A stretch of 64,000 nucleotides of DNA, taken from assembly GCF_019249725.2 (NCBI RefSeq), contig NZ_CP137559.1, positions 2,749,501 through 2,813,500 on the forward strand, written 5' to 3'. Made by a program: the position numbers and the translations under genes. Below the pieces are notes generated by a model, which saw only the letters and a list, made by a program, of their open reading frames with translations, was not told the DNA's origin and ran no database searches. Each line of letters starts with the position of its first letter. The stretch's first letter is position 1. This DNA comes from Segatella hominis (GTDB taxonomy: Bacteria; Bacteroidota; Bacteroidia; Bacteroidales; Bacteroidaceae). Shown in pieces: positions 36,790-45,049 of this stretch.

Positions 36790-37746
36790 ATGAGAATCAA
36801 GCAAATATTTATCAGCATAGCCATTGCATTGATAAGTTCAACATTGGCCCATGCACAAACAACAAAAGACATCGGTTTGATTTGCCTAAACCCACATATT
36901 CCCGAGACAGAGGCTTTAGGGCAGAAGGCTACATCCATGCTTACCAGTAAGTTACAGCAGATAGCTACTGCCAATGGTATGTCGGGCGCAGGATTTGACA
37001 ATCGCTTCATCATCACTGCTCACATTCAAAAGCTCAAGAGTAGCCAGACACAGACTTTTCCTCAGAAAAATGCGGTAGAAATAAGTATCGGCATCTATGT
37101 AGGTGACGGTTTGGACGGAACACTCTATTCAAGCTATAATTGCGAGGAGAAAGGTATCGGCAGTTCTGAGGATCAAGCTATAGCAGCCGCAGTAAGAAAA
37201 GTGAATCCGAACCAAGAAGAACTACAAAGAGCCATCATCAAAGGTAAAGAAATGATTTTAAAGTATTATGATAAAATGTCTGGCAATATCATTCAGACTG
37301 CTAAAGCTACTGCTGCAGCAGGTAGATATGAGGACGCCATCAATATGCTCTTTGCCATCCCTATGAACAATAAGGATTTTCAGACCGCACAGTCGTTGAT
37401 TGCCCAATATGGCAGCGCATCACTCGACCATAAGAATCTGGACGTAATACGTCAGGCTCGCTCTGCATGGAGTGCAAATCCTACAGAAGAAGGAGCAACA
37501 CAGGCTAACAAACTGTTAGAAAACTTAGAGTCTCCGTCTGCTAAGATACAAGCAGAGGCGAAACAACTGCAAGTAGAAATGGCTGCAAGGATTAAGGCAG
37601 TAAGTGACAGAGAATTCAAACTGGAAGCTCAAAAAGAACAAAACGAAAAAGAGGTTAGATTAGCAGGAATTCGTGCTGCAGCATCTGTAGCAAAAGCTTA
37701 CGTTGCCAGCCGTCCAAGAGTAGTATATCACTACTACTGGTGGTAA
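36790..37746 (+). CDS. Secreted CsgG/LpoB-like protein with C-terminal helical tail
   Basis: 318 residues; signal peptide ends about residue 22 (LAHAQ). The first domain (about 25-145) reads DIGLICLNPHIPETEALGQKA, then LTSKLQQIATANGMSG and FIITAHIQKL. That is the order 'strand, helix selecting subunit instances, strand' seen in CsgG/LpoB/TolB-N-type domains. The second part (about 150-235) is TPR-like (AAGRYEDAINMLFAIP). A charged helix (about 255-300) and a Tyr/Trp-rich end (VVYHYYWW) complete it. No function known. The third gene of the operon, it probably works with the neighbouring DUF6175 protein. Confidence 0.65.
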   Translation: MRIKQIFISIAIALISSTLAHAQTTKDIGLICLNPHIPETEALGQKATSMLTSKLQQIATANGMSGAGFDNRFIITAHIQKLKSSQTQTFPQKNAVEISIGIYVGDGLDGTLYSSYNCEEKGIGSSEDQAIAAAVRKVNPNQEELQRAIIKGKEMILKYYDKMSGNIIQTAKATAAAGRYEDAINMLFAIPMNNKDFQTAQSLIAQYGSASLDHKNLDVIRQARSAWSANPTEEGATQANKLLENLESPSAKIQAEAKQLQVEMAARIKAVSDREFKLEAQKEQNEKEVRLAGIRAAASVAKAYVASRPRVVYHYYWW

Positions 37747-37794
37747 AAACATAAGCTTATAATGATTATTAAATCAAGGAATTAAATAAAACTC

Positions 37795-38787
37795 ATGATA
37801 ATGAAAAAGAACATCGCATTTGCATTCCTCGTTTTCGGAGGAATTTTAGCATTGTCTTCTTGCAAAGACGACGACATGGAAGTCTATGTGGGAGAAGACC
37901 TTAGAGACAAAGAAATCATAGAGGCTATCAAGGCATTGCCAGAGCCTAAAACAGAAATTGATGAAAATGACATCGATGCAAATTTCAAGTATCTAAAACC
38001 TGACGGATACTCAGGATACACATCATACAGTGGTGGAAGAAGCGGTTACTACGGATATGTGGATTTAGGACTGTCAGTGAAATGGGCAACAAACAATATC
38101 AATAACCCATTGAGCAATAATGAAGATTATATCAGTGCCAAGGATTTGTTTGAAAAAGAGACAAAACAAATTACCAAAGTAGAACGACCAGGTGTAAAGG
38201 AATTCAACCAACAATTTCCTACAGTCATGAGCTATGATGAATACCTTGTCTATGCCGACATGAAGATACTTGCCGCAGAATATCAGGAATATGAAAAGTA
38301 CCTAGACAAGATAGACAACGCATATTCTAAGGCAATAAATACGTATAACAGCAATGCTCGCGATTTCAAAGAGCTCATCGACAATGTTGGTCGTGCCTAT
38401 GCCTGGGGAGATTTAGACGGCTGGGCAAATCATGCCCAAAGTGGCGATGACTCACCTCAGAATATTTCAGGAAAAACAGGATACGATGCTGCAACTTATC
38501 TTATCGGCGATGGCTGGCGCATTCCTACAAGAGCCGAATGGCAGGAACTGGTAGATAAGTGCCAGTGGGAATTACACGACAATTACTGGCTCATAAAGGG
38601 ACCATCAGGAAAGAAAATCATTCTTCCTAATCGAAATCCTGCTTATAACACTTCGGAAAGAAGTAACTATAAGTCAGAGGGTAACTACAAATACGATGTG
38701 TATCAATTTAATGTAGAGAAAAAGAAAATCGAGCAAAAAGACCCTTATTATAATAGTGCTCTCATCCGTCCAGTTTACTCAAAATAA
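37795..38787 (+). CDS. Lipoprotein with FISUMP-like domain
   Basis: 330 residues. The signal peptide ends LALSSC, with the lipobox Cys23 followed by KDDDME, an acidic surface-export-like signal. Tyr/Gly/Ser-rich residues 65-85 precede the fibrobacter-succinogenes-major-paralogous (FISUMP) pattern: YGYVDLGLSVKWATNNI (about 86-102), AYAWGDLDGW, IGDGWRIPTRAEWQELVDKC and WLIKGPSGKKIILP, ending with SALIRPVYSK. The domain is interrupted by an unusual helical insertion (about 110-205), so this is a long variant. FISUMP domains are common on Bacteroidota surface proteins and their role is unclear; possibly carbohydrate or protein adhesion. Confidence 0.78.
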   Translation: MIMKKNIAFAFLVFGGILALSSCKDDDMEVYVGEDLRDKEIIEAIKALPEPKTEIDENDIDANFKYLKPDGYSGYTSYSGGRSGYYGYVDLGLSVKWATNNINNPLSNNEDYISAKDLFEKETKQITKVERPGVKEFNQQFPTVMSYDEYLVYADMKILAAEYQEYEKYLDKIDNAYSKAINTYNSNARDFKELIDNVGRAYAWGDLDGWANHAQSGDDSPQNISGKTGYDAATYLIGDGWRIPTRAEWQELVDKCQWELHDNYWLIKGPSGKKIILPNRNPAYNTSERSNYKSEGNYKYDVYQFNVEKKKIEQKDPYYNSALIRPVYSK

Positions 38788-38799
38788 TAAGTAGAAAAA

Positions 38800-40326
38800 A
38801 TGAAATATAATAAAATGAAATATCTTATAGCCACCTTGCTCTTATGCTTGGTTGCTGCTCCACTCTCAGCCAAGAAGAAAGTATTCTATGACTCAAAGAG
38901 TAACATCGTAGGAATCACTGGTGATTACAACTTTCTGAAATATGCAGATAAGTTCTATCCACTGAATGTTCAAATACCGACAGATTCATATTCTTCTCCA
39001 AAAGATAAATGTGAATATTGGAACAAGCTCAATTTTGGAAAAAAGATTCTGGATGAGCTATTCTGCTACGATGGAAATTCGCTTTCAGAAGAAAGATTAA
39101 AGGAACTCGCTCTCCAAAATGTACTCAAGGCAGACGATGAACGCGCCTCTATCGGTGTCATTGGTAAGGATAATATATTGAAGGAAGACTATCTGCCTAT
39201 CCTTGAAAATCAGTATATCTTCATCAATCAAAGTATCAAGCAACGAATCGGTAAAGGCGACAAAGCTCGCTGGAGTATTTACAAGGTGAATATCGACAAA
39301 GATGTGCTTAATCAGGTATTCAACTCTTGGAACGATATGGAAAAATACAACATGATTAAAGTTAAGATAACACTCGTTGCCTCTGGAGAGGCCAAAAATA
39401 GTTACAACATTTGGGACACCACTAATTCTACAAACTCTCCTGCAGTACAAAGCCTGAAAGGAAAGACCAAGAGAAAAATTGCATATGAAGTTCCTGCTTT
39501 TGCCATTCGTGGACAAGTTTTGGGCCGCCACCCTTTCAAGATGAATATAGGTAGCGAAGTTGGTATTAAGAACCGAGATAAAGTTGTTATCTACCGCGCT
39601 AAAGAAAAGAACGGCAAGATGTATTCATCAAGAGTCTCCACAACAAGAGCCTGCAACGTCAAAGATAGTGTTGCAAACCTTTACACATTTGCAGGAGGCC
39701 AAGCTTCTTATAAGAAAGGTGACGTTGCTGTTTACCAGCCAAGCAGAAACTCCAGCTGGACCATATCTGGCAACTATATGGACCACTCCTATAACCTCAA
39801 CTTCACCTTTGATCATCGTTTGAAGTTAAGTCCGATAGGCATCTCACAATATTTCATGCTGATGATGGGCGTGGGTGGTTATGAGAAATCTGAGAAGCGC
39901 CTCTATGCCACCAACAATGGATCACTGGTCTATAGTCCAATCATTGCAAACTTTGGTCTTGGCTATGGCATTGGCTATGAGTTTGCCCACTGTATAGAGA
40001 TACAACCGTATGTCCAGGCTCAATGGGAAGGTATGTTCTTTACCAAGAAGGAGTCATCTCCCTATGATGGTACAGATGGTGCATCATATGCAAGTGGTGC
40101 GACCTCCAACTCTGTCCGTTTCCCTCTGGGTGCAAGGGTAAACCTGAACATTTGTTATCCAGTACAGTTGGTAGTGGGTGCAGAGTATATCTTCAATGTA
40201 AAGTTCAAGGTTGCCAAGGATACAGAGAAGCGTGTACACAATGACCCAGAGAAATTCTTCTTTGAGCCTACAGGTTACAAGCGTGATGGCTTGAACATCT
40301 ATGCCGGTTTAAGATTCAACTTCTAA
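38800..40326 (+). CDS. Outer-membrane protein with FlgT-like segment and C-terminal beta-barrel
   Basis: 508 residues (a second in-frame Met at residue 6 starts a cleaner signal peptide, cleaved near PLSAK). The N-terminal region (about 25-240) is mixed alpha/beta. The middle (about 245-325) reads HPFKMNIGSEVGIKNRDKVV, then ASYKKGDVAVYQP, similar to C-terminal FlgT/SH3-like domains that describe a 'G..xGI..GD.V.V' pattern. The last 180 residues are alternating strands (YSPIIANFGLGYGIGYEF, FPLGARVNLNICYPVQLVVGAEY) ending LNIYAGLRFNF with terminal Phe, a typical outer-membrane barrel signal. Probably the membrane anchor of the cluster's complex. Confidence 0.7.
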   Translation: MKYNKMKYLIATLLLCLVAAPLSAKKKVFYDSKSNIVGITGDYNFLKYADKFYPLNVQIPTDSYSSPKDKCEYWNKLNFGKKILDELFCYDGNSLSEERLKELALQNVLKADDERASIGVIGKDNILKEDYLPILENQYIFINQSIKQRIGKGDKARWSIYKVNIDKDVLNQVFNSWNDMEKYNMIKVKITLVASGEAKNSYNIWDTTNSTNSPAVQSLKGKTKRKIAYEVPAFAIRGQVLGRHPFKMNIGSEVGIKNRDKVVIYRAKEKNGKMYSSRVSTTRACNVKDSVANLYTFAGGQASYKKGDVAVYQPSRNSSWTISGNYMDHSYNLNFTFDHRLKLSPIGISQYFMLMMGVGGYEKSEKRLYATNNGSLVYSPIIANFGLGYGIGYEFAHCIEIQPYVQAQWEGMFFTKKESSPYDGTDGASYASGATSNSVRFPLGARVNLNICYPVQLVVGAEYIFNVKFKVAKDTEKRVHNDPEKFFFEPTGYKRDGLNIYAGLRFNF

Positions 40327-40388
40327 TTTATATAATCACAAAATCCTTCCCTTCGTTTCCAACAAAAGCGAAGGGAAACTAACGAAAC

Positions 40389-40877
40389 ATGAAAAAGAAA
40401 TATGTATTTATGATAATGCTTGCAAGTGTCATAGCAAGTATCACAAGTTGCTCTAACAACAAGAGCAACAAAGAAGAAAATGGAATGGATTCTGTCGCTA
40501 TAGCTCAAGCTAAGGCTGACAGTATTGCAAGAGTTGATAGTATCGCTCGTGCTGATAGCATCGCTAAAGCTGACAGTATAGCTAAAGCAAATAATCTTGT
40601 TGTCGGTATGAAAGTAAGTGAGGCTTTGCAGAAGCCTGGGGTCAAGAAAGCCTGCATTGACGGTTTTGACGGATTGCATGAAGGAGAAAAATTGATTTTG
40701 ATACAAAATGGTAAGAAGTTCCTTACTAATATAGGCTATACCATAAGAACAGGATATCCACTTTGCAGCAATCTAAAGTTCGATATGATGCCTGATTCTT
40801 ATGAGCAAGATCTCACTTTAGTTAGAGCTAAAGACTGCACAGCATCCGCAAAAATTATAAAAGAACTAAAAAAATAA
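40389..40877 (+). CDS. Small lipoprotein with hexapeptide repeats
   Basis: 162 residues. The signal peptide ends ASITSC (Cys21), with Ser/Asn/Lys after it. Residues about 39-68 are tandem copies of a six-residue unit A-(K/R)-x-D-S-I, encoded by 18-bp DNA repeats at about 40503-40588; they should form one straight charged helix. The remaining domain (about 70-162) contains VGMKVSEALQKPGVKKACIDGF and two Cys near its C-terminal half. A spacer-like stalk between lipid anchor and small head is the likely design. No homologous function recognised. Confidence 0.72.
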   Translation: MKKKYVFMIMLASVIASITSCSNNKSNKEENGMDSVAIAQAKADSIARVDSIARADSIAKADSIAKANNLVVGMKVSEALQKPGVKKACIDGFDGLHEGEKLILIQNGKKFLTNIGYTIRTGYPLCSNLKFDMMPDSYEQDLTLVRAKDCTASAKIIKELKK

Positions 40878-40881
40878 GCAC

Positions 40882-41388
40882 ATGAGACATTTACTTTTTT
40901 CAACCTTAGCACTTTGCTTAATTGCATCATTAACCTCTTGCGGCAACAAACAAGCCCAAACTACAGGCGATACAGACAGTACGGCAACTAAGGACACAAT
41001 TGTCGCAGAAAAAGTTGAGCCACAGGTTGATTCAACCAAGATTTTTAGCGATACAGTTGCTCAAAGAGAGAAAATGACATACAAGGTAACCAGCCAGGTG
41101 GAAGACGACATCGTATATGATGACGAAAGAGACTTAAACAAGAGCACTTACACAGTATCTTTACGCATCACATTTAAGAGTAATGGAAAAGTTAGCATCA
41201 AGGAAGTTATTCAAGATGAGGGCTCTTGGAGTGGAGAATGGGAATCTAATGGCTATGATGTAACCATTTATACCAAAGAGTTCACTCTGAAAGGTACAAT
41301 ATCAGAGGATTATAAAACCTTTAAGCTTTCCTCTGAATCTATCCGTAAGTTAAGCTGGGATGGTTCTAGAAAATTGAAACTTCAATAA
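40882..41388 (+). CDS. Small lipoprotein, last gene of the envelope cluster
   Basis: 168 residues. The signal peptide ends IASLTSC (Cys20), followed by a low-complexity Thr/Asp/Gln linker (about 21-60). A beta-sandwich-like domain contains TYTVSLRITFKSNGKVSIKEV, SWSGEWESNGYDVTIYTKEF and FTLKGTISEDYKTFKLSS, resembling lipocalin-like or DUF-type ligand-binding lipoproteins. It starts 4 bp after the previous gene, so it is translationally coupled or nearly so. A good terminator follows at 41399-41437. Confidence 0.7.
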   Translation: MRHLLFSTLALCLIASLTSCGNKQAQTTGDTDSTATKDTIVAEKVEPQVDSTKIFSDTVAQREKMTYKVTSQVEDDIVYDDERDLNKSTYTVSLRITFKSNGKVSIKEVIQDEGSWSGEWESNGYDVTIYTKEFTLKGTISEDYKTFKLSSESIRKLSWDGSRKLKLQ

Positions 41389-41398
41389 CTTTATTACA

Positions 41399-41437
41399 CT
41401 CACGCCTTTTCCTATGATATAAAGAAAAAGGCGTGAG
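41399..41437. terminator. Terminator between the envelope cluster and the kinase gene
   Basis: A 12-bp stem CTCACGCCTTTT (41399-41410) / AAAAGGCGTGAG (41426-41437) with a 15-nt loop, between the convergent ends of the cluster and the kinase gene. Confidence 0.85.
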
Positions 41438-41475
41438 AGTTTCTTATTAAAGTAAAACTTTTCATAAAAATACCG

Positions 41476-42741
41476 TTATTTATATTCCTCAATATTTCTG
41501 AAACATCCCCAGACCGACCGCCGGTAAGCCGCAGCACTACCTTTAGGCACATAGAGAACAACATGCTCAAAACAAGCGAGATTGAAGACATCGGGCATCT
41601 TCACCTTCCAGATATCATTGCCTAGTACAGGTGGCGTCTTGCAACGAAAAGAGATGCTTTCAAGCTGCGGACTGTCATCAAAGATATGCTTCATCACATG
41701 AAGGTCTGGATTATCTGGAAACATAATCCGCCGAAGCTGAGGAAGTGCGGCAAAAGCGCTGTCTTCTATTTCATCCACCCGATAACTCATGCCCTGATAA
41801 TTTACCGATAGCGGTATCTCTATAACCGAATCTTTCTCATTGGCAGCACAAACGGTCACCAGACCTCCGCCCCACGATTTATACTCCAGATTGCCAACCG
41901 TAAAATGAGCAACCACATCGTATAGCTCAGCAGGTTTCGTCACCTTATTATATATTGCAACACCGGAAGCCACCAGCACCAGGAAAAAGGTAATCCAAAC
42001 CATGGTTACCAGGCGATGCTGGAACGACCAGATATGCATGCGCAAAGAATGAACATTAGGATAGCGCTGCTCCATAGGACAGAGACATCGCTTAATCACC
42101 CAACGGTAAGAGAGACCGAGATGCATCTCTTTCAGAATGACACCTAAGCTATAGATATCATTGCGCACATCAGGCATACTATCCTTCTGCTGCTCAGGAG
42201 AAACGTAGCCATCTGTACCTGCAGGACTCTTCAGGATAGCATAACTGTCGGCATCTGACAAGCCGAAATCTATCAGCTTGATGGTTCCCCCATTTCGGGC
42301 TACCATAATATTGGCTGGTTTTAAGTCGCGATGCACTATCTGCTGGTCATGCACATATTCCATCACCTGCAAGAGCTGCCGAACTATCTGGCTCCGCTCT
42401 GCGCAGGAATGCTTCTGGGTGAGCCATTCATCAAGCGTCACTCCGTCCACCCATTCCATCACGATACATCTGCCATACCCCTCAACTTCTTCCAAACCTT
42501 CTACCTTTACGATGCCCGGATGATCCAGGCGAGCCAGAATATCATATTCTTTCTGCTGAAGTTGCAAATAGGTTGAATCAAAACGTACATCGGGGGCTAA
42601 CGCTTTCAATATCCACCACTGTCCATTGCGCTTGGCACGGAACAGGATATTAAAACCGCTAGACGAGAGTTCGGAGATTTCTGTATAAGATTCCGTAACT
42701 TCGCCAACAAGAGGGAAAATAAAACCTGACACTTGATTCAT
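41476..42741 (-). CDS. Ser/Thr protein kinase with BspA-like extracytoplasmic domain
   Basis: 421 residues from the ATG at 42741. The kinase domain (about 15-240) has Lys46 (WWILKAL), HRDLKPAN with Asp139, DFG at 158-160 and PAGTDGYVSPEQQ in the activation segment. The Gly-loop is degenerate (SSSGFNILFRA), as in other Bacteroidota kinases. A membrane helix at about 245-264 leads to a domain of about 155 residues ending VLYVPKGSAAAYRRS, the signature of BspA-like leucine-rich-repeat proteins, with LPQLRRIMFPDN inside. So a cytoplasmic kinase is joined to an external ligand-sensing module. It converges on the seven-gene envelope cluster. The start at 42804 is unlikely because the promoter lies downstream of it. 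Confidence 0.9.
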   Translation of the reverse strand: MNQVSGFIFPLVGEVTESYTEISELSSSGFNILFRAKRNGQWWILKALAPDVRFDSTYLQLQQKEYDILARLDHPGIVKVEGLEEVEGYGRCIVMEWVDGVTLDEWLTQKHSCAERSQIVRQLLQVMEYVHDQQIVHRDLKPANIMVARNGGTIKLIDFGLSDADSYAILKSPAGTDGYVSPEQQKDSMPDVRNDIYSLGVILKEMHLGLSYRWVIKRCLCPMEQRYPNVHSLRMHIWSFQHRLVTMVWITFFLVLVASGVAIYNKVTKPAELYDVVAHFTVGNLEYKSWGGGLVTVCAANEKDSVIEIPLSVNYQGMSYRVDEIEDSAFAALPQLRRIMFPDNPDLHVMKHIFDDSPQLESISFRCKTPPVLGNDIWKVKMPDVFNLACFEHVVLYVPKGSAAAYRRSVWGCFRNIEEYK

Positions 42742-42746
42742 AACTG

Positions 42747-42777
42747 CAAAGTTAGCATAAAAAAGTGATTTAACAAA
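42747..42777 (-). promoter_or_regulatory. Promoter of the kinase gene, adjoining its start codon
   Basis: On the minus strand TTTG (42777-42774), a 19-nt spacer, then TAACTTTG (42754-42747). The start codon is 42741-42739, so transcription should begin at or within 1-3 nt of the ATG. Confidence 0.75.
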
Positions 42778-42865
42778 GAGAAAGAAAGAAATTTGGTGCA
42801 ACATAGAGGATAACTCAATTTTTTGTTGTATTTTTGCAGGCGAAATTGCAATTTTATAATCATTA

Positions 42866-43861
42866 ATGAAGATTTTAGTAACAGGTGCTTCGGGTTTTAT
42901 CGGGAGCTACATTGTGGAGGAAGCTCTCCGACAAGGCATGGAAACATGGGCAGCAGTACGCCCTTCAAGTTCCAGAAAATACCTGCAAGACGAGCGCATC
43001 CATTTCATCAACCTCAATCTTTCTTCTAAGGAAGAACTTATCAGCCAGTTAGACGGACAGGAGTTCGCCTATGTGGTTCATGCGGCAGGCGCTACCAAGT
43101 GTCTGCATGCAGAAGATTTCTATCGTGTGAACACCGAGGGTACCAAAAATCTCGTAGGTGCGCTTATCGCCCTCAAGATGCCTATCAAGCGGTTTGTATT
43201 CGTCAGCTCGCTCAGCATCTTCGGTGCCATCAGAGAAGAACAGCCTTATCAGGAAATCACGGAACATGATACGCCCCACCCTAACACGGCTTACGGCAAG
43301 AGCAAATGGGAAGCAGAGAAATATCTGGATAGCCTCGGCATCCAGTTCCCTTATATCATCCTGCGACCTACCGGCGTATATGGTCCAAGAGAGAAGGACT
43401 ATTTCCTGATGGCAAAAAGCATCAAGCAGCATGTGGACTTTGCCGTGGGATACAAGCGCCAGGACATCACCTTCGTATATGTACAGGACGTGGTGCAGGC
43501 CGTCTTCCTCGCTCTCGATCATGGTATGAACGGCAGAAAATACTTCCTCAGCGACGGAGGTGTTTATCAATCTACTGCATTCAGCGACCTGATCAGAAAG
43601 GAACTTGACAATCCTTGGATGCTGCGTATCAAAGCTCCTATCTGGGTTTTGCGCATCGTAACATTCTTCGGCGAATACATCGGCAGAATAACCGGAAAGA
43701 TGTCAGCGCTCAACAATGACAAATACAACATCCTGAAACAGCGCAACTGGCGATGTGATATTGAACCAGCCATGGACGAGTTGGGCTATCATCCACATTA
43801 TCCTCTGGAGCGTGGCGTAAAACTCGCCATCAAATGGTACAAGGAAAACCATTGGCTCTGA
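42866..43861 (+). CDS. NAD(P)-dependent epimerase/dehydratase (extended SDR)
   Basis: 331 residues. The Rossmann motif GASGFIGSYI (7-16) is at the N-terminus. VVHAAGATKC follows the fourth strand, and YGKSKWEAEKYL supplies the Tyr-Xaa3-Lys catalytic pair. Extended SDRs of this group act on nucleotide sugars, flavonoid-like ketones or steroid-type substrates; which one applies is not clear. A TATTTTTG box at 42829-42836 could be its -7 element. After the stop codon the same frame stays open for 28 more Lys-rich codons. A PAP2 enzyme gene follows 113 bp downstream. Confidence 0.88.
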   Translation: MKILVTGASGFIGSYIVEEALRQGMETWAAVRPSSSRKYLQDERIHFINLNLSSKEELISQLDGQEFAYVVHAAGATKCLHAEDFYRVNTEGTKNLVGALIALKMPIKRFVFVSSLSIFGAIREEQPYQEITEHDTPHPNTAYGKSKWEAEKYLDSLGIQFPYIILRPTGVYGPREKDYFLMAKSIKQHVDFAVGYKRQDITFVYVQDVVQAVFLALDHGMNGRKYFLSDGGVYQSTAFSDLIRKELDNPWMLRIKAPIWVLRIVTFFGEYIGRITGKMSALNNDKYNILKQRNWRCDIEPAMDELGYHPHYPLERGVKLAIKWYKENHWL

Positions 43862-43974
43862 TTTCTGATCAAGGATCCGAAAAAGAAGGATTATTTGACA
43901 GGAAGGCCTAAAGGATTTGGCAGAAAACCCGACAAGATAAAGAAATAGATATTCATAAAGTTCAAAGAAAAAAC

Positions 43975-44946
43975 GTGATAAAAGATTATTTTAAGATAGA
44001 GAAGAACCCGAAAAAAGGGCTGTTGGCGCTGGAATGGGTAATGCTCGCCTATATGATTCTGACAGTAGCAACCATGCTCTTCACTTACACCAAACTCATG
44101 AATCCCGAATCCATGATCTGGGGTCGCATCAGAGTGCTTGTGATGACGGGAGCGCTATGGGGTGTATATCGCATGGTGCCTTGCAGGGCTACTAAACTTG
44201 TGAGAGTGGCGGCTCAGATGGCGCTGCTGGCATGGTGGTATCCGGATACTTACGAGATCAACCGCATGTTCCCCAACCTCGACCACGTGTTCGCAGGATG
44301 GGAACAGCAGCTTTTCGGTTGCCAGCCTTCACTCCTTTTCTCCAAAGCCCTACCTTGGGCTGTGGTAAGCGAACTGATGGATATGGGCTATTTCATGTAT
44401 TATCCGATGATAGCAGCCGTCGTATTCTTCTATTTCTTCTGCAGATACAGGGAGTTTGAGCGCATTTCCTTCGTAATGCTCGCCTCATTCTTCATCTATT
44501 ATGTGATATTCATCTACGTGCCGGTAGCCGGTCCTACCTTCTATTTTGATGCTGTAGGCGTACGCGAAATCACCAAGGGAATATTCCCAGCCATGGGCGA
44601 TTATTTCAACACCCATACCAACTGTCTACCGTCTCCAGGCTACACCGACGGTATATTCTATCATCTGGTAGAGGATGCCAAGGCTGCAGGCGAACGACCA
44701 ACGGCAGCTTTCCCAAGTTCGCACGTCGGAATCAGTACCATCTGCATGCTGATGGCATGGCATACAGGAAATCGCAAGTTGGTATATATCCTCCTGCCAT
44801 TCTATGTGTTCCTCTGCATGGCTACCGTTTACATCCAGGCACATTATCTCATCGATGCCCTGGCAGGTTTTGTTTCTGCCGTCGTCATCTACTTCCTGCT
44901 GATGTATCTTTCCAAGGGAATGACAGAGAAAGTTGGAATAAGATAA
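43975..44946 (+). CDS. PAP2-superfamily membrane phosphatase or lipid phosphotransferase
   Basis: 323 residues, starting at a GTG codon; no ATG, GTG or TTG lies between it and the preceding in-frame stop. About six membrane helices. PAP2 motifs: GERPTAAFPSSHVG (about 236-249, the PSSH motif with a preceding RP) and YIQAHYLIDALAG (about 281-293, the His/Asp nucleophile motif). Family members dephosphorylate lipid pyrophosphates or phosphatidate, or transfer head groups as in inositol-phosphoceramide synthases; the length and six-helix layout permit the latter. Substrate open. It follows the epimerase gene. Confidence 0.87.
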   Translation: MIKDYFKIEKNPKKGLLALEWVMLAYMILTVATMLFTYTKLMNPESMIWGRIRVLVMTGALWGVYRMVPCRATKLVRVAAQMALLAWWYPDTYEINRMFPNLDHVFAGWEQQLFGCQPSLLFSKALPWAVVSELMDMGYFMYYPMIAAVVFFYFFCRYREFERISFVMLASFFIYYVIFIYVPVAGPTFYFDAVGVREITKGIFPAMGDYFNTHTNCLPSPGYTDGIFYHLVEDAKAAGERPTAAFPSSHVGISTICMLMAWHTGNRKLVYILLPFYVFLCMATVYIQAHYLIDALAGFVSAVVIYFLLMYLSKGMTEKVGIR

Positions 44947-45049
44947 AAATTCACAATAGTACAAAAAGACATGACCATCAAGAAAGATGGTGATTATCAA
45001 GTATATTATCCAATAACATTATATAATAAAGTAGAATTCATCTAGAACA

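Noticed and set aside
42742..42804. Longer kinase start at 42804
   Set aside because: The promoter boxes lie inside this extension, so it would not be transcribed.
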